Source of the DNA: Capsaspora owczarzaki ATCC 30864
Lineage: Eukaryota > Opisthokonta > Filasterea
Direction: 5' to 3'
DNA length: 64,000 bases
Assembly: GCF_000151315.2 (NCBI RefSeq)
Contig: NW_011887308.1
Coordinates: forward strand, 373,649 to 437,648
Shown: in pieces, positions 11,272-20,266 of the stretch
Layout: every line of letters begins with the position of its first letter
Position numbering within the stretch: the stretch's first letter is position 1
Position numbers and translations under genes: made by a program
The notes under the pieces: model-generated
The model's input: the letters and a program-made list of their open reading frames with translations, nothing else
Told to the model about the DNA's origin: nothing
Database searches by the model: none

Positions 11272-12006
11272 ATGTCAGGCAACGACAACGTTCTGGCCGC
11301 CGCCATCGTGGCGCTTCCGGGCGGCGATCCGCTCCGAGCACGTATCCGCGAGCTTGAAGCTGAACGTGATGCCCTGAAGCGAGAGCTGGAGGACGCTCGA
11401 CGCCAGCATGCAGAAGCCATCGATCGACTGGAGCGAGAGCATGCCGAGAAGATCAATGAACTCAACCAGAGTATCGAGACTCTCCGCAAGGAGCTCAACG
11501 AGGTCAACACCAAGTACGACAAGCTTCAAGCCGGCTACGACAAGGTTCAAGCCAGGCTCGACGCGATGGAAGGCGCTCTCGCACTTGGACAGATCGTCTA
11601 CGACCTCGAGGAGAAGATCGTTCTCTGGGTTCTCGCCAACGACAAGGACAAGAAAAGGCGCTTCCGTCTGAACACGGTGAGGTCCTTGACCGATCCCTGG
11701 GCCCGTACTCGCGTGCCGCAACTGGAAAAGGACGAGCAGCAACGTGCCAACTCTGTTCAGGCCGCACTCACCAGAGTGTTTGGCGACTTTCACGATGCGT
11801 TCAAGGAGGCGAAGAAGGTTCGCTTGGCCACCGCGCATCCAGTGGCAACAATGTCGCAGCAGCAACTGGAAGCACTGGCACGCGCACATCTGAAAGACGA
11901 TACTCTTCTGGAAGACATGCTCAAAATCATTGAATTCTACCATCTGGATGTCCCCACCATCATTCAGCGATGCGAGGCGGAGCAGGATTATTGGCAAACT
12001 GCGTAA
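11272..12006 (+). CDS. Coiled-coil protein of virus-like element, function unknown
   Basis: The first in-frame ATG (11272; MSGNDNVLAAAIVALPGG) gives 244 residues. Residues about 25-110 are a strongly charged heptad-type coiled coil (ELEAERDALKRELEDARR and similar). The C-terminal half is globular and helical (VLWVLANDKDKKRRFRLNTV, ALARAHLKDDTLLEDMLK). It is the only plus-strand gene of the element. It has no signal peptide, membrane segment or enzyme motif. It could be a structural, scaffold or tethering protein. I do not recognise the family. Confidence 0.6.
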   Translation: MSGNDNVLAAAIVALPGGDPLRARIRELEAERDALKRELEDARRQHAEAIDRLEREHAEKINELNQSIETLRKELNEVNTKYDKLQAGYDKVQARLDAMEGALALGQIVYDLEEKIVLWVLANDKDKKRRFRLNTVRSLTDPWARTRVPQLEKDEQQRANSVQAALTRVFGDFHDAFKEAKKVRLATAHPVATMSQQQLEALARAHLKDDTLLEDMLKIIEFYHLDVPTIIQRCEAEQDYWQTA

Positions 12007-12108
12007 CCTGATCGTCATTGTATTCAAGTTTTGTATCGAATAGATTAACCATTTCCAAGTTTATCCTTGTCCTATCGATTGGAAGTCTCCCGTCTTGCGT
12101 GCCACACA

Positions 12109-12831
12109 TCATTTGCCGAGATATTGCTTGAGTCCATTGTCCAGCCTACTCTCCACCGTCTTAGCTCTCGCCAGCAACGCCCTGTTGTTCGCCCCACTCC
12201 CCGACACAAGTCGCAGTGATTCTGGGATGCTCGCTGCAGGGACTTTTGCAGCTTCCCTCGCATCCGCACGAAAATCAGCCAGCGACCGTTGATTGGATCG
12301 GCTGAATCCGCCAGCAACGTACAAATCGCTCATCCTCGCGAACGCGTCCTTCATCTCAGCGCTCCACTTCTCCTTTGGTACTTTCAGCATATCCTTTGCA
12401 TAGTAAAAGTACTTTGTCGCAAGGCTCTTGTTGTAACCCGTCCCAAAAGCCAAGTCATTCTTCACTGCTTTTGGATCCTGCCCAACAAGCTGAATCGCAA
12501 GCCTCTTCAACCCGCCATCCACAACAGCGCTGGTGTCTCTTGTTCTTGCATTCAAACCAAGGTAGAAGTTCCAAATCATCTCTTTCGCCGTATCGGTCAA
12601 CCTGTCCGTTTGTGTGGGCATTTTGGGCATTGCGACAAGTCCCGCGACAGAACGCACACGCTCACGCTTCACCTGGTCTGTATCGACTCCCTTGTACAAA
12701 TTTGCCATTGCAAGATTATATTCCTTAAAGTAGTCAATCTGTTTCCCTTTTGCACCGAATCCCGGCAGAAAAGTGAACAACCCGAGTTGATACAGCGCGT
12801 ATGCTACATCCACAGCAATGATCGCCACCAT
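12109..12831 (-). CDS. Unrecognised 240-aa protein of virus-like element, hydrophobic N-terminus
   Basis: Begins MVAIIAVDVAYALYQLG, a possible N-terminal membrane segment, followed by a mostly helical soluble region (KQIDYFKEYNLAMANLYKG, EMIWNFYLGLNARTRD, KYFYYAKDMLKVPKEKW). It overlaps the end of the upstream HUH-like ORF by 28 bp and runs in the same direction, so the two are probably co-transcribed. There are no known catalytic motifs. Candidate roles such as a minor structural or membrane-associated protein are only guesses. Confidence 0.5.
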   Translation of the reverse strand: MVAIIAVDVAYALYQLGLFTFLPGFGAKGKQIDYFKEYNLAMANLYKGVDTDQVKRERVRSVAGLVAMPKMPTQTDRLTDTAKEMIWNFYLGLNARTRDTSAVVDGGLKRLAIQLVGQDPKAVKNDLAFGTGYNKSLATKYFYYAKDMLKVPKEKWSAEMKDAFARMSDLYVAGGFSRSNQRSLADFRADAREAAKVPAASIPESLRLVSGSGANNRALLARAKTVESRLDNGLKQYLGK

Positions 12832-13331
12832 TTCCAGTCTATATGGCTCTTACGAAAATCGCTTTTGGCCTGCTTACTTGCTGGCGGTACTGTCTTTGAC
12901 TGGCCTTTGTCAATGTATTCAATCATCGCGTTGTGGTTTGATTCCTCATCCTTTCTCTTCGCAACATTGAGATAGACCGTTTTTAAGCCAAGCGCATCTG
13001 CAATGACCTCTCTCAGCGCTTGGAAATCAAGATGGACTAGCGTTCTGTGGCGGATCTCCAACAGACCGTGGTAGTGGATTGAGTTGGTTCTGGGGGCGAG
13101 TTCGCTTTTGCCGTGAAACTTCACGTCCTTCACGCACTCAAACCCTTCACCAGGCACTAAGAATTTGACAAACTCTGAAAGACACTCTCTGTCCATACAA
13201 GCCTCCACTGCGGCAGCGAGGTCATCCATTTTCTGGTCCACCAGCATCTCATTCGTCGGTGAGACTCTTTGGTTTGTGTTTACCGTGATGAAGAACGGTG
13301 ACAGCCGATATCGTCTGACTTTCTCTGACAT
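12804..13331 (-). CDS. Candidate HUH endonuclease (Rep-like) of virus-like element
   Basis: The first in-frame ATG (13331) gives 175 residues. Three motifs occur in the order and spacing of rolling-circle Rep/HUH nucleases: motif I-like PFFITVNTN (residues 12-20), motif II HYH (86-88, in SIHYHGLLEI), and motif III Y139-x-x-K142 (in MIEYIDKG). By family knowledge, such enzymes nick DNA through the Tyr with the His pair binding a metal ion. No helicase domain is attached; helicase function could come from the D5-like protein. Length fits a stand-alone HUH domain plus a short tail. The assignment is from motifs only and needs a profile search. Confidence 0.55.
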   Translation of the reverse strand: MSEKVRRYRLSPFFITVNTNQRVSPTNEMLVDQKMDDLAAAVEACMDRECLSEFVKFLVPGEGFECVKDVKFHGKSELAPRTNSIHYHGLLEIRHRTLVHLDFQALREVIADALGLKTVYLNVAKRKDEESNHNAMIEYIDKGQSKTVPPASKQAKSDFRKSHIDWKWWRSLLWM

Positions 13332-13385
13332 CCTTTGTTCTATAGAAACGGTCCACAAAAAAAAAATAATACCATTCGAGAGCGC

Positions 13386-14179
13386 TCAAAGTCGAGGAAT
13401 GAAAGTCGAGATCCGCGTTGCCAAAGCCCTGTCGTCTGCTGATGCCGACACATCGTTCAAACGCTCACGCAAAGCAGCGACTTTCAGCCCGATTGATCTT
13501 GCGCTGGCACGAGCTCCAAGTTCTTGAGCAACAGAATTGACTGCATCCCCTCCGTTCTTTACAAACGCTCCGATTGTCTGCTTGTTTGGAAGGCCGTCTC
13601 GCAGCACACTGAGCCCACGAAGCTCTTCATCGAGATCAAACTGCAGGGCACGATCCATTCCGCTGTTCATCTTCACAACCTTCACCTCGGCTGGTTTAAC
13701 TTCAAGATCCTTTTTACTCATCGCCTTGGCGATGCTGGCTGCAAGATCATCATGCTTTACTCTCGTTTCAGATGGTCTACTGATCCTGAACATAACACCG
13801 CCAGTCTCAGGAGCTCTTTGGAGACTGGACCGTGTGCTGTAGAAGTTTCGCGGCAAACGTTTATTCGAACTCTGCAGCAGCTCATGCGCTCGGGGTCCAG
13901 ACACAGCAATCCGCTGTCGCTGCGCAGTGACAAACTTGACCAGATTACTCATGCCTCTGTGGATTTGGACTGTAGCCCAAGCAAGGAACTTGATCGACTT
14001 TTTGGTGGGTACGCTCTTGCCTTCCGGATCGATCTCAAACAAAGGCTCCGTTCCCTTGTTGATCGCAGTCAAAAGCTTGTCGATTCCTTTGTTTCGAGCG
14101 AGCCGGAGTTTCAGTGGAACCTGACGAATGTCCCCTTTCTCGATGTAGCTCGCACTGAACGCTGACTGATCTCTTGTCA
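13386..14179 (-). CDS. Unrecognised basic protein of virus-like element, 5' end at the MULE 2 junction
   Basis: The open minus-strand frame ends at 13386 and stays open up to the border of the inserted MULE 2, so its 5' end is uncertain. The product is Lys/Arg-rich with alternating helical segments (SIKFLAWATVQIHRGMSN, DDLAASIAKAMSKKDLEV, GLKVAALRERLNDVSAS). It lies in tandem, 55 bp upstream of the HUH-like ORF and in the same direction. No family is recognised. Confidence 0.45.
14170..14179. repeat. Candidate left target-site duplication of MULE 2
   Basis: The 10-bp TCTCTTGTCA is repeated directly at 16939-16948 on the other side of the element. MULEs typically make 8-11 bp duplications. 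Eleven bases separate it from the start of the visible inverted repeat, so the exact border is provisional. Confidence 0.6.
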
Positions 14180-14190
14180 GCCGAATACCA

Positions 14191-14370
14191 GCTCATAGTG
14201 CTAGTCCCCGCAGCTTCTCCGGACGAGTTTTTTTTCCCCCTCCCCTTAACCCTCCCGGCCCCCTAGCGCCTTCCCCTGACCTCCCCTCCCCCTCCCCTTG
14301 TTCCAGTAGCCATAAATAAAACTTACAATCCCCCAGGAAGAGTCTCAGCTCAGTCAAAAATTTCATCCAT
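14191..14370 (+). repeat. MULE 2 left terminal inverted repeat
   Basis: Begins GCTCATAGTGCTAG and matches the reverse complement of 16753-16933 along its whole length, with a few mismatches and small indels in a C/T-rich middle. It ends at TTTCATCCAT. Confidence 0.9.
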
Positions 14371-14759
14371 GGAGTCGAGTCCGCCATCGTTGGCGCCAAC
14401 CAAGCGATCAAGCTCCAGCACCTCCTGCTGCTGAATCCAATCCCCCGCCGGACGCGCCTGCTGATCGAATCATCAACGTGGTCATTCAAGGTCATGCAGC
14501 GGCCAAGAACGATCCTGCCGTTGCCCCAAGCGAGGCGCAAGTCCGATTTTCCCGCCACTGATCCTCTCACTTTTGGCGCGCTCGTCGAGCGGATCCTGGA
14601 ATTGCCGCAGGTGAAGCCCGTTATCAACAAGTACATGAGCGCGCAAAGGCACAAACCACTCGAGAGGCAGACGAAGCCCATGCTTCGTTCAAGGCAACTC
14701 AAAGTGCTGGAAAATGGGATGACGATCTCACCAAGGTACTGGAATCCAACTCAGTCGAG

Positions 14760-16362
14760 GTGCGGGTGAGGTTGTCCTGCTCAAGCAGCCATCATATCGT
14801 CAGCTACACGCGTTTCACGTCAGGCATGACTTGCAGGGTCTGCTTGGCGCGCGCAAGCATCAAAGACGAGAGACGCAAAGCCTCGAGGCGAGCGACTTCT
14901 GGCTCGACCAACGCTTCTTCTCTTCCAAGCCACCTGCAAGACATGATTCCTACGCTATCATCTCAAGCCTCAGAGTCCACTCCAGGTGATCTTATCATCT
15001 TTACCGCTCAAGCTGCCTGGAAAGATTTTATGGAGCGAGAGCAAGCTAAAATTGATATGCCCCGGCATGCCACCACCGCCCAATCCTTCACGAAGGAGAA
15101 CAAGACAGGTCTACTGTACACGCGAAAACCTGATGGCCCAACTCCCAAGACGTTTGTTCTCAATGACGCCCAGCGGACGGTTCTGAATATTCAAGCGGGC
15201 GAGCCGGTCTTTGCAGCATCCAAGAAGGCCTACCGCTGCTCCAACCGCCAAGACCAGCAACAGCAACGTGTTGCTGCTACTCGAGCGTCTGGCACTGCTG
15301 CGTCGGCTGCCGACTCCATGTCTCAGAGTGAAAACGCAATTGCTCAACACGGCAATTCCTTGCACGAACGTGTCATTGATTCCATTGCACATCCACACGA
15401 TTACGACCAGAATTTTGAGGCCGTGCCTCGGTTGAAGCTTGGATGCTGTCGCTACTCGCTCGCACGATATGTTCTGGTGGTACAGCGAGATGAGGGGTAC
15501 CAGCGAGTGGGTGTTGCTTTTCGCCGTACTGGCAAACATGAGCCTGCTTGTTGTGACGGCTCGCTGACGACAACGCAGCACATGCACAAGAAACTCGAAG
15601 CCTGGATGATTGACCGCTTGGACATTCGTTCCTGGGAAGAAGTGCTTTTGGAGTTTGTTCGCCGTGTCTCGACCGCACCTCGACCTAAGCCATCCTGGGA
15701 AGTCCGCATAGAAAGCACTCGGTGGTTTCCGAGCGACGCTGCGGTGAAAACCTTCTTGGTGCGCCAACTCAAGGGCGGTGCTTCGCCTGATGCTGTTCGC
15801 CTGCGCGAGTTGCAGAAATCGTGCGAACAAGACCCCACCACGCAAGGATTCGAGAAGGCCGTGCAGGATCTACGCCCAAGTCGAGGACAAGTCATGGCAG
15901 CTCAAGCTGCTCTTGTAGCGGAAGCAGCAGTTCCCCGCGCAGCGCGGCAGCTCTTTGAGAGCCTTGCGCCTGAGCGAGCTGAAATCAGCCAGCGGATGCG
16001 CCCGCCCACCCGTGCAGCCTCGCAATCGCAGCAACCTCGTCGATACCGGCTTGGATGCTGATGAGGACGGAGCCGACGACGACGACGAGGACGCCGAAGA
16101 GAATGATGGCGAGCTGGATTGGGGAGACCGTGCTTTGGCTAGCAACGCAAGAGGTGCTGCAAGCGTGAAGCGGCGGGCTGCACCCAATCGCACCGCAAAG
16201 TGGTGCAAGCGTCCTCGAACCACCCGGAGGAAGCGCAGCGGTCGTGCACTCAACGATGATGCCCAGGACGAGACGAGCGACTTGGACGAGGTTGCATCCC
16301 AACCGTCAATCTTCTCCCAGGGTGAAAGGGCGAGCACAATGGCTGACGAGGATGCGTCGTGA
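14760..16362 (+). pseudogene. MULE 2 transposase remnant lacking the catalytic core
   Basis: The frame 14760-16061 carries the MULE N-terminal module (ACCDGS, PRPKPSWEV, TRWFPSDA) homologous to MULE 1. It then leads directly, with a frame change near 15955-16060, into an acidic and basic tail (DDDDEDAEENDGE, then RRAAPNRTAKWCKRPR) ending at a stop near 16362. The DDE core that MULE 1 has between these parts is absent. Sequence upstream (14405-14759) is protein-like in more than one frame, suggesting further decay. Confidence 0.65.
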
Positions 16363-16443
16363 ACTTGGTACTAGTGTGTTGAATAAACCTATGCATGCAG
16401 AGCGATAGCGACGGAGCACCTAAGGCACAAATTGCAAAGCAGA

Positions 16444-16572
16444 NNNNNNNNNNNNNNNNNNNNNNNNNNNNNNNNNNNNNNNNNNNNNNNNNNNNNNNNN
16501 NNNNNNNNNNNNNNNNNNNNNNNNNNNNNNNNNNNNNNNNNNNNNNNNNNNNNNNNNNNNNNNNNNNNNNNN
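16444..16572. other. Assembly gap (129 N)
   Basis: Run of N inside MULE 2, just upstream of the right TIR. Confidence 1.
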
Positions 16573-16752
16573 AATTCGGTACTTTGACCACGCCGCCAAG
16601 CAATCCAGTTGCACCGAATGTCCCGTCGCTCGAGCTACAAGATTTGACGTGATATAGGTGCAAGATGCGAGTGCAAGGGGCGGGGTGTCTGACTGCCAAT
16701 GCATCATTCTCGCTCAACCCACCGCAATCCTAATGGCTGGCCAAAGGGTTGG

Positions 16753-16933
16753 ATGGATGAAATTTTTGACTGATCTGAGACTCTTCCTGGGGGATTGTAA
16801 GTTTTATTTATGGCTACTGGAACAAGGGGATGGGGAGGGGAGGTCAGGGGAAGGCGCTAGGGGGCCGGGGAGGGCTAGGGGGAGGGGGGAAAAAAACTCG
16901 TCCGGAGAAGCTGCGGGGACTAGCACTATGAGC
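16753..16933 (-). repeat. MULE 2 right terminal inverted repeat
   Basis: Reverse complement of the left repeat at 14191-14370, ending CTAGCACTATGAGC at 16933. Confidence 0.9.
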
Positions 16934-16938
16934 GTTTT

Positions 16939-16948
16939 TCTCTTGTCA
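16939..16948. repeat. Candidate right target-site duplication of MULE 2
   Basis: Same 10-bp TCTCTTGTCA as at 14170-14179. Five T-rich bases separate it from the end of the TIR. Confidence 0.6.
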
Positions 16949-18221
16949 TGTTTCTCTTTGCATGTGCTCTCTTTGCATGTTTCTCTCAATACACGCGTTT
17001 TTTCGCTCGCAACTCTAGCCCGACTTGTACTGTTTGACTGATCAACAAGCTTCAAACAAATCCAAAAATCTTTTTGAATCTTTCTCGCCAGGGGGGTCCC
17101 AAGAACAGTGGGGAAATCAGTGAAAAGACGATCCGCGCACACACAAACTGCTGGACCCTCGAAGAGGGGACGGCTGTTGTGTGTGCAGTCCACGTCGGGG
17201 TAGAGGGAGGCTACCGTCAGCTATGTGCTACTTTCAATTGACAAAAACACAAGACCTGCGGTACCAGCCGTGTAGTTGAAGTAACACATTCAACAATTCA
17301 TGCAAGGGATTCAAAAGTATATTTTACAGCACGTGATGCTACGAGAGCGCGGAAAGAATGTCGGTATCTGCCAGCACAGCTTGTGCACGAACGGCGGTTG
17401 GGTTCTCTCAAACCGCTTCCCATTCAGGCAGATAACCCCTGGAAACTTTCTTTGCACAAAACAACGCAATGGAGATCACATACCCACACCAGACCAGTGA
17501 TGGAAAACGAAGCAGTCAGCTGTAACGACCCGTAGAGTGGCGAGCGAGCGGAACAGTTTTCAGATTTACTGCTTCCGTCCTCAACGCTCCATCCGGAAAT
17601 GCAATCATGCTGGGGTGCAAGACTTGTGTACAAACACACCACCCCAACCATCACAGATATCTATACGGTCAGCCACACCCACCATGAAAGTGACCGATGA
17701 CAAGCAAGGGACGAGCAACGATGCAAGACAGCGTTTGATGTGCTCACATTGGAAAAGCAAGATACAATAGTACCAACGACAACGGCGATTGTAGAGCAAG
17801 AGAACAACAAGCATCACGATGATCGTTTATCACGTTCGCACAAGTTGGAAGAGAGCACAAGTTGGAAGAACACCAAAAACATGCTAAGGCTCAAAGTCTT
17901 CACTCCCCGCTGAGCATACTGTTCGTGTTTTTTTGGTAGCTTTTTGGTGTGTCATTCGGTACGTTACTGTGTTCTGCGCTTCGCGAATCCGCCCCGAATG
18001 ACAAACACTTTTGTTTGCAGGGAGAAATCGTGCTTTATGGAATGCTTCACAACTTCAATTGACAGAATCGTGGTTCCAGTACCGATATGATAGAATTGAG
18101 ATCTACAACAGCAAAAACGATAACAACAACAACATCAATAATAACAACAACAACAACAAAAAAAAAACTGAACAAAAAAAAAAAAAAAAAAAAAGCAACA
18201 AAAAAAGAGCAAAAAAAAATG
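16949..18221. other. Spacer between MULE 2 and tRNA-Asp copy 2
   Basis: No gene recognised. The first few hundred bases may be the outer part of the virus-like element displaced by MULE 2. A short direct duplication (CACAAGTTGGAAGA at about 17838 and 17857) and an AAC/A-rich stretch at 18119-18200 next to the tRNA are visible. Confidence 0.4.
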
Positions 18222-18293
18222 CTCGACTGCCGGGGATCGAACCCGGATTTGCACGGTGACAGCGTACGGTACTAACCATTATACGACAGTCGA
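18222..18293 (-). tRNA. tRNA-Asp: tRNA-Asp (anticodon GTC), copy 2
   Basis: Same 72-nt sequence as the copy at 3002-3073, on the same strand. The flanking cassette is conserved: the 5' side reads GGACTTTCATCAAGAGCT before the gene, and the 3' side is T-rich with TTGCTC and GTTGC interruptions. It is head-to-head with copy 3, with 220 bp between the 5' ends. Confidence 0.95.
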
Positions 18294-18513
18294 AGCTCTT
18301 GATGAAAGTCCGAGGGGCAAGTGAGTATTCGATTCGAAATGTACGCGTCCCGGAATTACAACACAGAAAATGAGCCGATGAGCTCGCATCAAAGAAGCAA
18401 TCCGGCAGTTTTGGTGCATGTCCTCGCCCCCAACACGTTTTTTTCATTCCGCATTTTTGAACCACGGCTTTTGTTCCAGTCCGCATCTGCCCATGAGACT
18501 TTCATCAAGCGCT

Positions 18514-18585
18514 TCGACTGTCGTATAATGGTTAGTACCGTACGCTGTCACCGTGCAAATCCGGGTTCGATCCCCGGCAGTCGAG
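18514..18585 (+). tRNA. tRNA-Asp: tRNA-Asp (anticodon GTC), copy 3
   Basis: Identical mature sequence to copies 1 and 2. The 5' flank CATGAGACTTTCATCAAGCG resembles that of copy 1, and the 3' flank is a T-run interrupted by GCTC and GTTGC as in the other copies. Forms an inverted, head-to-head pair with copy 2. Confidence 0.95.
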
Positions 18586-18859
18586 CATTTTTTTTTTGCT
18601 CTTTTTTTGTTGCTTTTTTTTTTTTTGGTTCATTTTTTATTTAGTTTTTTTTGAAAGCGCGACAGGCTCGGGGCAGCAAGCAGGAACAACTGTCATACCT
18701 GCAACACAGGAAGAGCAAGAAACGGAAAACGCCGTCTTCCTCCGAGGATCGTTCGGCTCACGCTTCGGTGGTGGGAAAATTCTCATGCTTAAAAATCACA
18801 ACTTCACTCTTGTTGAATAACTTTGGCAATTTTAACTTTTTTGTTGTTGTTTGGTGACA

Positions 18860-20266
18860 ATGCGCGTCATCGTCGCTCGGCAGCGCACATCGACCACGCA
18901 ATGTCGGGTGCTGACAGACCTGACCGTGGCGCTCGCAGCGGCTTGCTGGCTGGCGACGGCGGCGATGATGATGGCCGAGGCTGCTGGTCCGACGTGGGCC
19001 GATGTTGGCGCAGCAATTGACGCCGACACAAGCATGTCCTCATTCACGTTTATCGTGCTCAATGCTGAAGGCGAGCAGTTTGCCTACTACAAGAATGTGT
19101 CCAACACACAGCGGAGCACAACGCGATTGTCGGTTGCGTCTGCGTCCAAGTGGGTCTCGGCGTCCGTTCTGCTGCGCGTTGTCGAGGACGGCGACTTGGT
19201 GCTCGATGCACCCATTTCAACGTATCTGACCTGGTGGAATGCAACGAGCAGCGATCCGCGCAGTCGAGTCACCCTCCGCAATCTGCTCGCGTTCACATCG
19301 GGATTTACGTCTCCTTCGGTCAACAGCGAGGGCGACCCTTGCATTGGCGATTCGAGCTATTCAACGCTCACTTGCGCACAACAAATTTACAACAATGCCG
19401 TCACATCTGGCGTCAACCAAAACTTTTACGAGCCCGGCACGGAATTTTATTACTCTGGGAATCACATGCAAATTGCCGCAGCTGCTGCAGAGGCCGCAAC
19501 CGGCTCGACCTGGGCGCAGCTGTTCAGCCAGTATGTGAAAACCCCGCTCGGGATTTCATTGCTTTCTGGATATGGTCCTGTTGCCAACCCCAACATTGCC
19601 GGCGGCCTCTTCATTCTGACCAACGAGTATTTGACCTGGCTTCAAAAGATCTTTTCCAGGACGTTCTTTGCAAACGCAGCGACCTACGCGATTATGGAAG
19701 CAGACAATACGCCAACCGCAACTGTGGACATCATGTACACGCCTGTGGCGGGATTAGCCAGTCCCCAGACGTGGCACTACAGCCAGGGCAATTGGCTCGA
19801 GTGCCAGCAGTTTCCGTTCGCTGCGGCCTGCGCGACGATCAACGCACATTCGTCTCCCGGCAAATTTGGCTTTTACCCGCGCATCGACTACCAGTATGGG
19901 TTTTATTCCGTGCTCGCACGTGCCGATATCTTCCAAACGAGAGCTGGGATGATTTCTGTTGCATTCTTCCAAACCGTGCAGGCAAATGTGACCATTCTTG
20001 CAGGGCACGCTTCCTCGAGCTCATCGGGCCAAGTCTCCTCGACACCAGTTCCAGCCTCCACGACTCCAGTTCCACGTTCCACGACTGCTGGCCCTGCCTC
20101 CACGTCTGCGCATTCAGCGATTGCAACCACCGGAAGGAGCACTGCTACAACCGGCGTACATGCCGCGAGCGCAACCAAGACAGGCAATAGTGCGAGTATG
20201 CTGATACCTGCGAGCTTGCCGTTGCTTTGCATTGCGACTGCCGTCATTATCTTCTTCAGTGGTTGA
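18860..20266 (+). CDS. Secreted/GPI-anchor-like serine beta-lactamase-family protein
   Basis: A 468-residue intronless protein; the ATG at 18860 is the first in frame. The N-terminus has a basic stretch followed by a hydrophobic signal (VALAAACWLATAAMMMAEAA). The fold is the beta-lactamase/penicillin-binding-protein class C (LACTB-like) type: an SxxK motif in VASASKWVS (catalytic Ser and Lys), DAPISTYLTWW, the typical TLRNLLAFTSGF, and a Y-x-N-like YYSGNH. The C-terminal 100 residues are a Ser/Thr/Pro stalk ending in a hydrophobic tail after NSAS, the pattern of a GPI-anchor signal. It is likely an outer-surface hydrolase or esterase; substrate unknown. Eukaryotic members are usually esterases or peptidases, so no antibiotic role is implied. 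A 35-bp tandem duplication spans its stop codon. Confidence 0.85.
   Translation: MRVIVARQRTSTTQCRVLTDLTVALAAACWLATAAMMMAEAAGPTWADVGAAIDADTSMSSFTFIVLNAEGEQFAYYKNVSNTQRSTTRLSVASASKWVSASVLLRVVEDGDLVLDAPISTYLTWWNATSSDPRSRVTLRNLLAFTSGFTSPSVNSEGDPCIGDSSYSTLTCAQQIYNNAVTSGVNQNFYEPGTEFYYSGNHMQIAAAAAEAATGSTWAQLFSQYVKTPLGISLLSGYGPVANPNIAGGLFILTNEYLTWLQKIFSRTFFANAATYAIMEADNTPTATVDIMYTPVAGLASPQTWHYSQGNWLECQQFPFAAACATINAHSSPGKFGFYPRIDYQYGFYSVLARADIFQTRAGMISVAFFQTVQANVTILAGHASSSSSGQVSSTPVPASTTPVPRSTTAGPASTSAHSAIATTGRSTATTGVHAASATKTGNSASMLIPASLPLLCIATAVIIFFSG

Larger units (their letters stand above)
7739..14179. mobile_element. Virus-like element with D5-type primase-helicase and candidate HUH nuclease
   Basis: A compact gene cluster unlike the intron-rich host genes. 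It has about six intronless ORFs, neighbouring ORFs that overlap by 17-28 bp, and a large archaeo-eukaryotic-primase/SF3-helicase gene of the kind used by nucleocytoplasmic large DNA viruses, virophages and Polinton-like viruses. I recognise no capsid, packaging ATPase, polymerase B or integrase, so the family is open. The right end is interrupted by MULE 2 (14180-16938), and part of the element may continue beyond 16949. The main ORFs look whole. Age is uncertain; the intact replication ORFs suggest a fairly recent copy. Confidence 0.6.
14180..16938. mobile_element. Internally deleted Mutator-like transposon (MULE 2) with long TIRs
   Basis: About 2.76 kb, bounded by inverted repeats of about 180 bp (14191-14370 and 16753-16933) and flanked by a 10-bp direct repeat. 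The internal ORF has the MULE N-terminal module and a basic/acidic C-terminal region but no DDE catalytic core, so it is non-autonomous. A 129-bp assembly gap (16444-16572) lies inside. It sits at the right edge of the virus-like element and is therefore younger than that element. The high similarity of the two repeats supports recent insertion. Confidence 0.85.

Noticed and set aside
11275-12027. Long minus-strand ORF (250 codons) opposite the coiled-coil gene
   Set aside because: Mirror of a plus-strand coiled-coil gene with strong codon bias; no family features of its own.
8169-13331. Helitron, because a candidate HUH nuclease and a helicase occur together
   Set aside because: The helicase is an SF3 D5-type protein with a primase domain, not a Pif1-type helicase fused to Rep, and no Helitron ends were seen.
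15111-15845. 244-codon minus-strand ORF in MULE 2
   Set aside because: Shadow of the MULE N-terminal module on the plus strand, which has recognisable motifs.
18860-20266. Antibiotic-resistance beta-lactamase
   Set aside because: Eukaryotic members of this fold family are mostly esterases or peptidases; the context gives no sign of resistance function.
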